A stretch of 64,000 nucleotides of DNA from Saprospiraceae bacterium (GCA_016713025.1 JADJPZ010000004.1:744001-808000), one strand, 5' to 3'; numbered from the stretch's first letter, positions 19,123-27,781 are shown. Numbers and translations are program-made. Notes: generated by a model not told the origin, from the letters alone.

Positions 19123-19138
19123 AAACACAGATAATATA

Positions 19139-19999
19139 ATGGCTTCAGTATCAATAGCACAAGAACATGATCATGCACATACCACTGAGGGAGGCTCTTG
19201 GAAAGGAGGAAGCGAGCCGTTCAAAGCGTCTTATGGTAAACTCATGATGTGGTATTTTTTACTATCAGATGCCTTTACGTTTTCAGGTTTCCTGATTGCG
19301 TACGGTGCAATGAGATTCAGCGTACCTACATGGCCGGTTCCGGACTTTGTTTTCAGTACTTTTCCGGGTGGATTTCATCACAAGCCACTTTTGTTTGTTA
19401 CTGTTATGACATTTATACTACTCGCCAGTTAATTTACAATGGTAAGGGCGGTACAGGAAGGTCATCGGGAAAATAAAAGTGGTGTTGTAAAGTGGATGCT
19501 GTGGACTATCGTCGGTGGACTTGCCTTCTTAGGTTGTCAGGCATGGGAATGGACCACATTGATGGGTGCGGAACATATGACTATCAAACAAAACCCTTTT
19601 GGCACACACACAGAAACAGGCGTTTATATGATGGGTGATGGTCATGATATCAAAGAAGGAGATACATTTAAGCCAGGGCAATCTTATCTGATTCATCAGC
19701 ATGATGGAAAGTTTGCTCCATTGAAGTATAAAGTTACTGAAGGCCCTGATGCCGGTGTTGTCAAGGAACAACAAATGGGTCCTAAAGCCTTTGGTGCCTT
19801 ATTTTTCTTCATTACAGGATTTCATGGGTTTCACGTATTGTCAGGTGTTGCATTTTTATTGATAATTTGTTTGAATGCAGCCACGGGTCTTTATGTTAAA
19901 CGTAAAAATGGCTACGAAATGGTGGAGAAGATCGGATTGTACTGGCACTTTGTAGATTTGGTGTGGGTATTTGTTTTTTTATGTTTTTATCTTCTTTAA
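19139..19999 (+). pseudogene. coxC: Cytochrome c oxidase subunit III, interrupted by an in-frame stop
   Basis: One reading frame with a single TAA at 19430-19432. Residues 1-97 hold the first helices (KLMMWYFLLSDAFTFSGF, LLFVTVMTFILLAS). After the stop the same frame continues FTMVRAVQEGH and on to the canonical end (FHGFHVLSGVAF, LYWHFVDLVWVFVFL). The total would be 286 residues. A single C-to-A change (TCA to TAA) explains the break. An ATG lies two codons after the stop, so restart of translation as a split protein is conceivable. Given that the oxidase is otherwise intact, sequencing error or a genuinely split subunit are both possible. The N-terminus is His-rich (QEHDHAHTTE). Confidence 0.85.
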
Positions 20000-20032
20000 T
20001 ATTTTGTTTTAATTAATTAAAAAACTTGATCG

Positions 20033-20416
20033 ATGGGACATTTATCATATGAAGCTTCTAAAAGTATTGCGACTACAACAATATTGAAACTTGCAGCAAT
20101 AACGGTATTTGAAGTAGTTATGGCATTGCTTGGAAAGGGATACATTATTGATGGGGTACACTTTCCGTGGTACATTATGGCTATTTTGATGATAGGTATG
20201 AGTATAGTAAAAGCATACCTTATCATTTATGAATTCATGCATATGAAATATGAAGTGCCTGGCTTGGTTAAAACAGTTTTGCTTCCGACTTTGCTTCTGG
20301 TCTGGGCTGTTATTGCCTTTTTATATGAGGGAAATTACTGGAATGATTCAAGACAAGAGGTAATAAACAAAGTAAAAACAGAACTTCCGGCCGAAAATCC
20401 CAATCAAAGAAAGTAA
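20033..20416 (+). CDS. coxD: Cytochrome c oxidase subunit IV
   Basis: A 127-residue small membrane subunit with three hydrophobic helices. The order 'TILKLAAITVFEVVMALLG', 'PWYIMAILMIGMSIVKAYLI', 'EFMHMKYEVPGL' and 'LLPTLLLVWAVIAFLYEG' is typical of prokaryotic caa3-type subunit IV. It follows coxC and ends in a strong hairpin that may close the main transcript. Confidence 0.88.
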   Translation: MGHLSYEASKSIATTTILKLAAITVFEVVMALLGKGYIIDGVHFPWYIMAILMIGMSIVKAYLIIYEFMHMKYEVPGLVKTVLLPTLLLVWAVIAFLYEGNYWNDSRQEVINKVKTELPAENPNQRK

Positions 20417-20435
20417 TGCTTTACTAAAAGCATTA
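20414..20435 (+). terminator. Hairpin at the end of coxD
   Basis: A perfect 9-bp stem TAATGCTTT / AAAGCATTA with a 4-base loop begins inside the coxD stop codon. Only A/T-mixed sequence follows instead of a T run, so it may attenuate or protect the transcript rather than fully terminate it. Confidence 0.5.
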
Positions 20436-20569
20436 TAAAATTCCTTAATATAAGCCATTAGTTATTTGGTCTTGTTGTATTGTTTTAAGTGGGTTTGATC
20501 TGAATATAGAGATTTTATATTACAATTCAAACATTGTTAAATCAAGATTGTTTGTCTTAAAAAAATGTA

Positions 20570-21052
20570 ATGGGAAGACTTATTTCCTGGATTGCCTTAG
20601 GTTTTTTTATTGTAGTTGTACCGTTTATTAGCTGGTTCTACTTAAAGAAAGGATTTGATTACCGAAGAACACTTTTGTCCGAAATTTCAGTTAAAGATAG
20701 TATCTCACATTCATTAGATATCGCATTATTATTCAGAGGGAAAACTACAGTATTTTCCAAAAATGGTTTTTCTGAAAAGCCTGAACTTATCACTGGCTTG
20801 AATGAGCAGTTTCAAAAAGTTGTCAATTTTCAGTTAATGTCGGTAGATAGTTTAGCTGGATTGAATGTCATGCCAAAAGATTATCTGGCTGATTTCTTCA
20901 GTAAATACGAGAATTCCCAGCTAATATTGATCGATACTGCTATGCGTGTCAGAAATGTCTATGGCAGTGACAAAGAGTCTGTCAAAAGACTGGTAGAACA
21001 TATTTCCATTGTCTTACCACGTCAGAAAGAGTCTGATATCGAGATGAAATAA
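20570..21052 (+). CDS. SCO-like (thioredoxin-fold) membrane protein lacking the copper-binding cysteines
   Basis: A 160-residue protein with an N-terminal membrane anchor (~5-25, WIALGFFIVVVPFISWFYL). Its C-terminal part 'LILIDTAMRVRNVYGSDKESVKRLVEHI' has the shape of the end of SCO1/SenC proteins (a final Asp-x-x-x-x-R, then the chain leading to the last helix). No CxxxC and no cysteine at all is visible. Gene position between coxD and DUF420, where a SCO gene is common, supports a diverged copper-chaperone relative. Function is inferred from context only. Confidence 0.6.
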   Translation: MGRLISWIALGFFIVVVPFISWFYLKKGFDYRRTLLSEISVKDSISHSLDIALLFRGKTTVFSKNGFSEKPELITGLNEQFQKVVNFQLMSVDSLAGLNVMPKDYLADFFSKYENSQLILIDTAMRVRNVYGSDKESVKRLVEHISIVLPRQKESDIEMK

Positions 21053-21060
21053 TAAATTTT

Positions 21061-21606
21061 ATGGAACACAGATATCCTAAACCTGATATTAACTTAGCGA
21101 AAAGATTAAATAAAATCAGCGTTGTCTTAACTATTGTGGTATTTATTACTGTTGGGCTGATGCGAAGAATTAAGTTTGATTTAGGTATTGATTTTAGTTT
21201 TCTGCCGCCGGTAAGTGCTACCCTTAATAGCTTAGTTACTTTGTTTCTATTTGCGGCTTTATATTTTATCAGGAAAAAAGATGTTGTAAATCATAAAAAG
21301 TCGATTTATGCAGCTTTAACACTTTCTGCGTTATTTTTAGTGTGTTATGTATTATATCATTTTACCACTAATGAAACCACATATTGCAAAGAAGGCTTTA
21401 TAAAATATATATACTACTTTTTTCTGATCACACATATTGTACTTGCTGGTATTTCTCTTCCATTTATTTTATTTACTTTTGTCAAGGGATTGACTTTTCA
21501 GGTGGAAGGTCACCGAAAATTAGCAAGATGGGTGTTTCCTATTTGGTTATACGTAGCCATCACAGGTCCGCTTTGTTACTTTCTATTAAAACCTTGTTAT
21601 TTATGA
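21061..21606 (+). CDS. DUF420 (YozB/CtaM-like) membrane protein
   Basis: A 181-residue protein with five hydrophobic helices and the DUF420 pattern: 'LPPVSATLNSLVTLFLFAAL', then 'VNHKKSIYAALTLSALF', 'YYFFLITHIVLAGISLP', and 'EGHRKLARWVFPIWLYVAI'. Conserved Asn, His and His residues in these stretches are the family hallmarks. Relatives are needed for cytochrome oxidase maturation in Firmicutes (CtaM), and the same role is likely here. It overlaps the next gene by four bases (ATGA). Confidence 0.88.
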   Translation: MEHRYPKPDINLAKRLNKISVVLTIVVFITVGLMRRIKFDLGIDFSFLPPVSATLNSLVTLFLFAALYFIRKKDVVNHKKSIYAALTLSALFLVCYVLYHFTTNETTYCKEGFIKYIYYFFLITHIVLAGISLPFILFTFVKGLTFQVEGHRKLARWVFPIWLYVAITGPLCYFLLKPCYL

Positions 21607-21854
21607 AAAATAAATGGATGATTTTTGTTCTGGTAGTTTTAGTCATTGCTTTGTTCAATGTCGATTTGGTAGCGCAATGTCCTATGTGTAAATTATCAGC
21701 CGAATCCAATTTGCGAGATGGGGGAACTCAAGGTAAAGGGCTCAATAACGGTATACTTTATATGTTTGCCATGCCATACCTTATCGTAGGGACTTTAGGA
21801 TATTTATGGTATAAGAACAGAAAAAACTATGATAAAGAACCTGATACGCCTTAA
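21603..21854 (+). CDS. Small CxxC membrane protein of the oxidase cluster
   Basis: An 83-residue protein beginning at the ATG that overlaps the DUF420 stop. Signal-like MKNKWMIFVLVVLVIALF is followed by 'QCPMCKLSAESN' (a CxxC site) and one further helix 'ILYMFAMPYLIVGTLGYLWY'. No named family is recognised, but the pairing with DUF420 at the end of oxidase clusters suggests an assembly or redox/metal role. It meets the phoD-like gene tail to tail with a four-base overlap. Confidence 0.75.
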   Translation: MKNKWMIFVLVVLVIALFNVDLVAQCPMCKLSAESNLRDGGTQGKGLNNGILYMFAMPYLIVGTLGYLWYKNRKNYDKEPDTP

Positions 21855-22903
21855 AATTTCAATTGCGAAACAGGGATAGTATATTCGAATCTCTGATTTT
21901 TATTGACATCGATCAGTTCCATTTTTAATTCCACATCTTTTAAACTCCAGTCGATTGTTATCTTTCCATAGTGATTTTCCATTACCGGGCCTTCAATTCT
22001 GTTAATATTAGGAGTAGCAAAATGCCATGTTGATGAAATTCCGCTTGAAGTAAAATCATAAATAGGGTAGCAGCCTTCTTTTTCTAATTTTGATATTTCT
22101 GCATAATGTACATCTCCGGAAATAAAAACTACGCCATTTGCTTTAGTTTTTTTGATCAGATCAATCATTTTTTGCTGTTCTGATGGCATGTTGGCCCAAG
22201 CTTCATAACCATTGTATTCGATAGAGAATTGTGTGCTGGATCCTATAATTCTTACATCGGCCGGCTTCCTGAGTTCTGTCTCTAGCCATTTCCATTGGGT
22301 TTCACCCAACAAAGTGGAGTCAGAATGTGCATGCGGATAGTAATCTAATGAATAAAAATATTTTGGGTTGGCATGAAGCTCTCCTCTATAAGTCCGGAGA
22401 TTATCTCTGAAGGTTCTAGTATCCAGAAGAATGATCTGAAGTTTTTTTCCTGCTACATCTTGCATATATGAAGTGTAGATGCCCGGTCTTTTCCGTCTTT
22501 CTGATGAAGCCGGTTCATCAAAAAAGTCGAGGAAAATGTCCTTGGATTCTATTTTTTTGTTATAATGCCTGCCTATATCATTCCAGCCGTAATCGTGATC
22601 ATCCCATGTTGCCAGAATTTTGGTAGACTTTTTTAAAGCTTGAAATTCAGGTTTGTCCGAGAGTTTTTTATATTTTGCTTTAAGTTCATTCATATCATAG
22701 GTATCTCCGTATATATTATCTCCAAGGTAAATAAAATAATCCGGCTTGGAATCTGCGATATGTCCTAATATAGGTTGGGCTTTATATTCATGAGCACAAG
22801 AGCCGAATGCAATAGTCGTTATTTTAGTATTTTGGCTAACAGAATGGCTAAATAATCCAAAGACTGTAACAAGAAGCACTAAGATTGATTTGATATTAGT
22901 CAT
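21851..22903 (-). CDS. PhoD-like metallophosphatase (alkaline phosphatase D family)
   Basis: A 350-residue secreted phosphoesterase with signal peptide MTNIKSILVLLVTVFGLF. Metal-binding motifs are seen in order: 'FGSCAHEYK', 'YLGDNIYGD', 'ATWDDHDYGWND' and 'FISGDVHYAEI'. The fold matches PhoD, which hydrolyses phosphodiesters or phosphomonoesters. A TACTTTTG -7 element lies on the minus strand at 22918-22925, close to the start codon. Substrate is not predictable. Confidence 0.88.
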   Translation of the reverse strand: MTNIKSILVLLVTVFGLFSHSVSQNTKITTIAFGSCAHEYKAQPILGHIADSKPDYFIYLGDNIYGDTYDMNELKAKYKKLSDKPEFQALKKSTKILATWDDHDYGWNDIGRHYNKKIESKDIFLDFFDEPASSERRKRPGIYTSYMQDVAGKKLQIILLDTRTFRDNLRTYRGELHANPKYFYSLDYYPHAHSDSTLLGETQWKWLETELRKPADVRIIGSSTQFSIEYNGYEAWANMPSEQQKMIDLIKKTKANGVVFISGDVHYAEISKLEKEGCYPIYDFTSSGISSTWHFATPNINRIEGPVMENHYGKITIDWSLKDVELKMELIDVNKNQRFEYTIPVSQLKF

Positions 22904-22941
22904 ACTATATTTTTTAACAAAAGTAATACAAATATTCTTAA

Positions 22942-24138
22942 TCAGAATACTGTGAACGTTAAGTTATGATTGTACACATCAATATACAAAGGATATTCTT
23001 TTGTGAGTTTATTGTACTGCGCAGATTCAGGAGTCAATCTGTGTTTTGATACTTTCACTGTCAGCGAATATCTGCCCGGCTGGTACATTTTCAGACCTAA
23101 CGGAAATACACGACTCTCCCCTGGATAGAGATTGTTATCATCCGTTTTTTTTGCTTCAGGATGCCATTCCCAGTGTTCCCCAATACGTCCGGATGCTTCT
23201 TTTATAATTTTACCATCCTGATTTTTAAGTTGAAAATCAATCATGATAAACCTTTCTGGATTTCCTGTTGGTACTCTATGTCCGGCTTCTGTATTTCTTA
23301 ATGTAAGCGTATAGTAAATAGAATCGCCTACCTTGTATTTTTTATTCAACGTGGATGAAATAAACTCAAGGCTTTCAAGTCTTTCTGGTTTGTGTGTGGG
23401 TGATTTGGGAATACCTGAAGCGGGGAATGAATGATACCGACTCTTCCGGGGTGCATATCCGGGTACAATTTCGCGATGTGTTTCGGGCATGTGGCAGGAG
23501 ATACAGTTTTTTTTATCGTAGAAAGGGCCTGCTTTCCACTCATCGCCGGTTTCGAATGAACAGGCAAGTGTAGGTGTAACAACCGCATTTGCATTGTGAC
23601 AACTGATACACAGATTTTCTGAGAGGTGAACTACATCTTTTACAACAGGATGTGGAGCATTGGGAGCACCGGTGGGGCCTATGATTTGATTATTCCGGAC
23701 ATGACAACCTGCGCAAGTAATACCTTCCATTTGCAGAGATTTGTCAAAATGAGGATTTGGAACTTTTACTGGTTTATAAAGATCACCATCCTGTAGGCCT
23801 TTCACTATAAATTCTTGTTGATTCTGAAGAGGAATATGGCAATTTATGCACATAAAAGGGCTCGATTCCTTTTTTAGCTCAGCCTGAAATTGCATATCTG
23901 TCCAGGCTTGTGCATGAGTAGACTTTTGCCATTCTTCAAAGTGGTTTTTGTGGCATGATCCGCAATGTTGGGCACTTAAAGAAGCAAGGCCCTTAGGTAC
24001 TTCCTGATTAGGAACAGCAAATTCCCAAGGTTTACTCAACGGGACAATAAAGATATTATCATCAACATATATTTCAATATATACTATGCATAAAGCAATA
24101 ATAAATAAGGAAATAACGGGTAATCTATATTTTTTCAA
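22942..24138 (-). CDS. Pentaheme c-type cytochrome (cytochrome c554-like)
   Basis: A 398-residue periplasmic protein with an N-terminal anchor (LPVISLFIIALCIVYIEI). Five heme motifs occur within the first ~220 residues: CGSCH, CINCH, CAGCH, CISCH and CISCH. The C-terminal ~150 residues form a beta-rich domain ('YYTLTLRNTEAGHRVPTG', 'FPLGLKMYQPGRYSLTVKV') common in this cytochrome group. No reductase can be assigned; an electron-transfer role near the respiratory cluster is likely. The start is a TTG at 24138, since no ATG precedes the anchor. A TATCTTTG -7 element is at 24199-24206. Confidence 0.82.
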   Translation of the reverse strand: MKKYRLPVISLFIIALCIVYIEIYVDDNIFIVPLSKPWEFAVPNQEVPKGLASLSAQHCGSCHKNHFEEWQKSTHAQAWTDMQFQAELKKESSPFMCINCHIPLQNQQEFIVKGLQDGDLYKPVKVPNPHFDKSLQMEGITCAGCHVRNNQIIGPTGAPNAPHPVVKDVVHLSENLCISCHNANAVVTPTLACSFETGDEWKAGPFYDKKNCISCHMPETHREIVPGYAPRKSRYHSFPASGIPKSPTHKPERLESLEFISSTLNKKYKVGDSIYYTLTLRNTEAGHRVPTGNPERFIMIDFQLKNQDGKIIKEASGRIGEHWEWHPEAKKTDDNNLYPGESRVFPLGLKMYQPGRYSLTVKVSKHRLTPESAQYNKLTKEYPLYIDVYNHNLTFTVF

Positions 24139-24198
24139 AGGAGTTATCTTTTTAATCTACTTATCACAGATTTATGGAATCATTTTTTGTAATTATGG

Positions 24199-24206
24199 CA
24201 AAGATA
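24199..24206 (-). promoter_or_regulatory. -7 promoter element of the pentaheme cytochrome gene
   Basis: TATCTTTG on the minus strand matches TAnnTTTG and lies about 60 bases upstream of the TTG start. A clear TTG -33 element is not seen. Confidence 0.45.
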
Positions 24207-24483
24207 TGCAGATACTTCATGTAAAAAGGTGATTAAAGTTACTTTTTGTAAGAATAGTAAGCATTGCAGTATGATTCTTTTCGAAGTCAGCATTGCACAG
24301 TCATCCCCAACAAAATAAAAGGGAGTATCCCCAAATTGCACTATATTATATAATTTATAATTCAATGTCGTTTAGTTAAGGCAATAATATTAAGTCCTTC
24401 CCTTCTAAGGGCCATTTTAAGGGAGGGTTGGGGTGCGTAAAAAACAGAGCTGTTGTTTATACCTATCCCCCGGTTTGCTTACC

Positions 24484-24565
24484 CATCCACAAGCCGTAGT
24501 TTGTGGTTCCTTCATTAAATAGTGATTTCGTATCACGATTTTGCTTTGCACCATTCAGTCATCCT
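24484..24565 (-). repeat. Solitary copy of the three-hairpin repeat
   Basis: On the minus strand this matches the element found seven times in the 343-bp array. It shares ggatgactgaatggt, a TGC/GCA stem, a GTGAT/ATCAC stem, tgaaggaacc, and CCACAA/TTGTGG. The middle stem differs from array copies at both arms. The rest of 24207-24880 shows only A/T-rich sequence and a short hairpin repeat near 24396-24430; no gene is seen. Confidence 0.75.
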
Positions 24566-24890
24566 CAAGAAGGAAGTGGTGACGCACGAGTCTTAGCGGG
24601 GATGATAAAAAGGCTTAGTTCTTGTTATACCAAACAGAAAATTGATTGCGAAAATTTATAATCATAATTATTTGATTTGCAACATATTATGATTTATATT
24701 TTTCGCAGAATATTTTCTGTCCACTATAAAATATGAATATTGAATAAAACTTTGATATTTTGTTACAAATAAAGGAAGTCAGAGCTTGAATTTTAATATT
24801 CTTTTGACCTAAAGCAAATATTTACAGACATTCTACTTATCATATATATACAGACTCTAACATTGTCTAAAATATATAACAAAAGTTATA

Positions 24891-24921
24891 TTGCTTCGCT
24901 GAGATAAGCCCCTTACCTTTG
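24891..24921 (+). promoter_or_regulatory. Promoter of a candidate small RNA
   Basis: TTG at 24891-24893, 20-base spacer, TACCTTTG at 24914-24921: an excellent Bacteroidota -33/-7 match. No protein-coding start follows within the ~145 bases before the terminator at 25064-25072. Confidence 0.65.
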
Positions 24922-24927
24922 CATCAG

Positions 24928-25072
24928 TTAGTTAATAATTTGGTATATTAAAGGCATCATAAGAAGTCGGTAAACAAATCATTACCGTCGTACTCCGAAA
25001 AGCCTAATTCTTATTGTTGTATGGATAAGCTACTAAAGAGATGCACTCAAAGGATTGTCTCTCTTTTTTTTT
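24928..25072 (+). ncRNA. Candidate small non-coding RNA, about 145 nt
   Basis: Bounded by a promoter (24914-24921) and an intrinsic terminator ending in nine T at 25064-25072. Internally it holds a CGGTAA/TTACCG hairpin (24968-24987) and a CTTATT/ATAAG-type stem near 25009-25028. No open frame of note is present. It matches no RNA family that can be recognised by eye. It is followed by the 26-codon ORF at 25183. Confidence 0.5.
25035..25072 (+). terminator. Intrinsic terminator of the candidate small RNA
   Basis: An AAGAGA / TCTCTT stem encloses a loop of about 17-20 bases and runs directly into a nine-T tract. Confidence 0.55.
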
Positions 25073-25182
25073 AACATTTATTACACTTATGGCAAAATAG
25101 TTCACAAAATATTAGGAAATATAATTTCTTCTTTTTTTTTGTGTCGATATATTATTTTGTAAACTTATAAAACTATGAACTC

Positions 25183-25263
25183 ATGGATGCATTAAATGTA
25201 ATTCTGGAAGTTATTAGAATCGTTGCAGGCGCTATTATTACTGACGAAGCTGATGGATTCTAA
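25183..25263 (+). CDS. Mini-ORF, 26-residue hydrophobic peptide
   Basis: ATG at 25183 to TAA at 25261-25263. It encodes a peptide beginning MDALNVILEVIRIVAGAII and ending TDEADGF: a hydrophobic or amphipathic helix followed by an acidic tail. A perfect terminator hairpin follows ten bases after the stop, which argues that the ORF is the end of a real transcription unit. No Shine-Dalgarno sequence is seen, which is normal in this phylum. It resembles small membrane-active or toxin-like peptides only in general character; function is unknown. Confidence 0.45.
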   Translation: MDALNVILEVIRIVAGAIITDEADGF

Positions 25264-25272
25264 ATGAAAAAT

Positions 25273-25308
25273 GGAGATGTACTTCTGATGTTTTGGGGGT
25301 ACATCTTC
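25273..25308 (+). terminator. Terminator after the mini-ORF
   Basis: A perfect 8-bp stem AGATGTAC / GTACATCT, extendable by G-T and G-C pairs, with a 16-base loop, followed by tctttatcatattt. Confidence 0.6.
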
Positions 25309-25351
25309 TTTATCATATTTAAAGTGAATTAGGGTTAAGGTATTTTATTAA

Positions 25352-25427
25352 ATATTAATTCTACCTTGTCAAATTTTACGGACTTTCCCTTTGATTGGAA
25401 ACTGTTGGGTTAACCCAACAGTTGTGA
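25352..25427. repeat. Palindrome-bearing repeat, left flank of the 343-bp array
   Basis: About 75 bp starting atattaattctacc and containing a perfect 24-bp palindrome at 25400-25423 (half-site AACTGTTGGGTT). The same element lies on the far side of the array at 27782-27853, and a diverged copy is at 32877-32935. Confidence 0.8.
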
Positions 25428-25437
25428 CCCTAATTTG

Positions 25438-27727
25438 GCATCAATGAAGATGTCAGGGCTACGCCCCTTATTGTTAATTATTTAAGCCATTTTACGAAGA
25501 TATCAGAGCTAACGCTCCTTCTTTTAATCATTTCAATGGGTTTAAAAAGTCCCTGCCTCGTCGGCAGGCAGGCTTCCATTTTAAGGATGACTGAATGGTT
25601 GCAAAGCAAATTGAGTGAACGATTTCACTCAAAAATGAAGGAACCACAAACGTCGGCTTGTGGACACATTTAGGTTGGGTAAATTTAGAGAAATAGGGGC
25701 GTTAGCCCTGTAATCTTTGTAATCAGAATCCCGAAACACATCATCAGGGGCGTTAGCCCTGCAATCTTAAAACAATATCAGCATCAATGAAGATGTCAGG
25801 GCTACGCCCCTTATTGTCAATTATTTAAGTTATTTTACGCAGAGATCAGAGCTAACGCTCCTTCTTTTAATCATTTCAATGGGTTTAAAAAGTCCCTGCC
25901 TCGCCGGCAGGCAGGCTTCCATTTTAAGGATGACTGAATGGTTGCAAAGCAAATTGAGTGAACGATTTCACTCAAAAATGAAGGAACCACAAACGTCGGC
26001 TTGTGGACACATTTAGGATGGGTAAATTATGAGGAATAGGGGCGTTAGCCCTGTAATCTTTGTAATCAGAATCCCGAAACACATTATCAGGGGCGTTAGC
26101 CCTGCAATCTTAAAACAATATCAGCATCAATGAAGATGTCAGGGCTACGCCCCTTATTGTCAATTATTTAAGTTATTTTACGAAGATATCAGAGCTAACG
26201 CTCCTTCTTTTAATCATTTCAATGGGTTTAAAAAGTCCCTGCCTCGCCGGCAAGCAGGCTTCCTTTTTAAGGATGACTGAATGGTTGCAAAGCAAATTGA
26301 GTGAACGATTTCACTCAAAAATGAAGGAACCACAAACGTCGGCTTGTGGACACATTTAGGATGGGTAAATTTAGAGAAATAGGGGCGTTAGCCCTGTTAT
26401 CTTTGTAATTAGAATCCCGAAACACATAATCAGGGGCGTTAGCCCTGCAATCTTAAAACAATTTCGGCATCAATGAAGATGTCAGGGCTACGCCCCTTAC
26501 TGTCAATTATTTAAGCCATTTTACGAAGAGATCAGAGCTAACGCTCCTTCTTTTAATCATTTCAATGGGTTTAAAAAGTCCCTACCTCGCCGGCAGGCAG
26601 GCTTCCATTTTAAGGATGACTGAATGGTTGCAAAGCAAATTGATTGAACGATTTCACTCAAAAATGAAGGAACCACAAACGTCAGCTTGTGGACACATTT
26701 AGGGTGGGTAAATTTAGAGAAATAGGGGCGTTAGCCCTGTAATCTTTGTAATCAGAATCCCAAAACACATCATCAGGGGCGTTAGCCCTGCAATCTTAAA
26801 ACAATTTCGGCATCAATGAAGATGTCAGGGCTACGCCCCTTACTGTTAATTATTTAAGCCATTTTACGCAGATATCAGAGCTAACGCTCCTTCTTTTAAT
26901 CATTTCAATGGGTTTAAAAAGTCCCTGCCTCGCCGGCAGGCAGGCTTCCATTTTAAGGATGACTGAATGGTTGCACAGCAAATTGAGTGAACGATTTCAC
27001 TCAAAAATGAAGGAACCACAAACGTCGGCTTGTGGACACATTTAGGGTGGGTAAATTTAGAGAAATAGGGGCGTTAGCCCTGTAATCTTTGTAATCAGAA
27101 TCCCAAAACACATCATCAGGGGCGTTAGCTCTGCAATCTTAAAACAATTTCAGCATCAATGAAGATGTCAGGGCTACGCCCCTTATTGTCAATTATTTAA
27201 GTCATTTTACGAAGATATCAGAGCTAACGCTCCTTCTTTTAATCATTTCAATGGGTTTAAAAAGTCCCTGCCTCGCCGGCAGGCAGGCTTCCATTTTAAG
27301 GATGACTGAATGGTTGCAAAGCAAATTGAGTGAACGATTTCACTCAAAAATGAAGGAACCACAAACGTCAGCTTGTGGACACATTTAGGGTGGGTAAATT
27401 TAGAGAAATAGGGGCGTTAGCCCTGTAATCTTTGTAATCAGAATCCCGAAACACATCATCAGGGGCGTTAGCCCTGCAATCTTAAAACAATATCAGCATC
27501 AATGAAGATGTCAGGGCTACGCCCCTTATTGTCAATTATTTAAGTTATTTTACGCAGAGATCAGAGCTAACGCTCCTTCTTTTAATCATTTCAATGGGTT
27601 TAAAAGTCCTGCCTCGCCGGCAGGCAGGCTTCCATTTTAAGGATGACTGAATGGTTGCAAAGCAAATTGAGTGAACGATTTCACTCAAAAATGAAGGAAC
27701 CACAAACGTCGGCTTGTGGACACATTT
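25438..27727. repeat. Tandem array of 343-bp units (6 complete plus one 232-bp partial)
   Basis: Units start at 25438, 25781, 26124, 26467, 26810, 27153 and 27496, spaced exactly 343 bp, with only a few per cent divergence. Each unit carries inverted pairs (cagggctacgcccctt against aggggcgttagccctg, the latter twice), a GAGC/GCTC hairpin, a GCCTGCC/GGCAGGC hairpin and the three-hairpin element starting about 147 bases in. 343 is not a multiple of three and no open frame spans units, so the array is non-coding. Unit 7 has two single-base deletions near 27603-27608 and stops in a foreign hairpin at 27728. Confidence 0.92.
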
Positions 27728-27781
27728 AGCCGCCTGACCACTATGTAGTAGGCGGGCAGGGATGGGTAAATTATGAGGAAT

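Noticed and set aside
25438..27727. CRISPR array
   Set aside because: The period is 343 bp and whole units are near-identical. There are no short repeats with unique spacers and no cas genes.
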